Shown here in pieces: positions 5,985-6,035 of a stretch of DNA of 6,035 bases. Each line of letters opens with the position of its first letter. The stretch's first letter is position 1. The stretch is from Bacteroidales bacterium (GTDB taxonomy: Bacteria > Bacteroidota > Bacteroidia > Bacteroidales > UBA7960). The notes beneath the pieces were generated by a model. The model saw nothing but the letters and a program-made list of their open reading frames with translations, searched no databases and was not told the origin of the DNA. Position numbers and translations under genes: made by a program. The stretch lies in the NCBI GenBank assembly GCA_007120675.1, contig SKNE01000226.1:1-6035 (forward strand), in the 5' to 3' direction.

Positions 5985-6035
5985 AGATGGAGATCAGGAA
6001 ACAAATCGCAGACTCTTTGGAACTGAAGGCCAAGC
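5981..6035 (+). CDS. Start of a third operon gene, possibly SIS-domain phosphoheptose isomerase-like (cut by window edge)
   Basis: Only 18 codons are visible, reading MKMEIRKQIADSLELKAK, open to the window edge. The ATG at 5981 overlaps the GT4 TGA (ATGA, 5981-5984), which indicates translational coupling and operon membership. The amphipathic start with I-x-x-x-I-x-x-S-x-x-x-K-x-K resembles the first helix of GmhA-type sedoheptulose-7-phosphate isomerases and related SIS proteins, which would fit a sugar-nucleotide role beside two glycosyltransferases. This similarity covers too few residues to be firm; any helical N-terminus could look alike. An alternative start is the ATG two codons later at 5987. 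Confidence 0.6.
   Translation, partial: MKMEIRKQIADSLELKAK

Noticed and set aside
1..6035. Mobile element, CRISPR, phage or toxin-antitoxin system
   Set aside because: No transposase, integrase, terminal inverted repeats, spaced direct repeats or paired small toxin/antitoxin frames were seen; the genes are ordinary chromosomal families with similar composition.

Overview
The window looks like chromosomal DNA from a Bacteroidota (Bacteroidetes) bacterium, probably a Bacteroidales or Marinilabiliales-like lineage of moderate GC. Three things point this way. All three likely intergenic promoters carry the TAnnTTTG -7 element used by the Bacteroidetes housekeeping sigma factor. Shine-Dalgarno sequences are weak or missing at most starts. 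The 186-aa protein at 1745-2305 is of a type I associate with Bacteroidetes only. No mobile element, tRNA, rRNA, CRISPR array or phage gene was seen.

Layout. (1) 1-1330, minus strand: lemA followed 12 bp later by an HtpX-like M48 membrane zinc protease that runs off the left edge. This is a classic two-gene membrane pair. (2) 1331-1744: a 414-bp divergent intergenic region with one candidate -7 element facing each way, a small perfect hairpin, and a possible short upstream ORF in the lemA leader. (3) 1745-2305, plus strand: an uncharacterised protein with an N-terminal G-x-x-V-x-H-P-x-F-G-x-G-x-V module, a glycine linker and a charged helical C-terminal half. (4) 2360-3721, minus strand: a complete MATE-family multidrug/cation antiporter, convergent with gene 3. 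(5) 3722-3840: a promoter region whose predicted transcript would start almost at the base of a long hairpin, followed by a good Shine-Dalgarno sequence. (6) 3841 to the right edge, plus strand: a glycan operon. It holds a GT2 polyprenyl-phosphate sugar transferase with two C-terminal membrane segments, a GT4 (GT-B fold) glycosyltransferase starting at TTG, and the first 18 codons of a third gene overlapping the GT4 stop as ATGA. That third gene's N-terminus resembles SIS-fold phosphoheptose isomerases.

How the genes work together. The GT2, the GT4 and the third gene probably act in one pathway for envelope polysaccharide or protein glycosylation. The GT2 would load a sugar onto a polyprenyl-phosphate carrier and the GT4 would transfer a sugar from a nucleotide donor in the cytoplasm. 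If the third gene is a sugar-phosphate isomerase, it would supply a precursor. LemA and the M48 protease form an independent membrane module, and MATE is a stand-alone exporter.

I did not find a clearly new biological system. The best leads are the uncharacterised 186-aa protein, the structured leader of the GT2 operon, the GT4 that lacks the usual E-x7-E glutamates, and the possible leader ORF before lemA.
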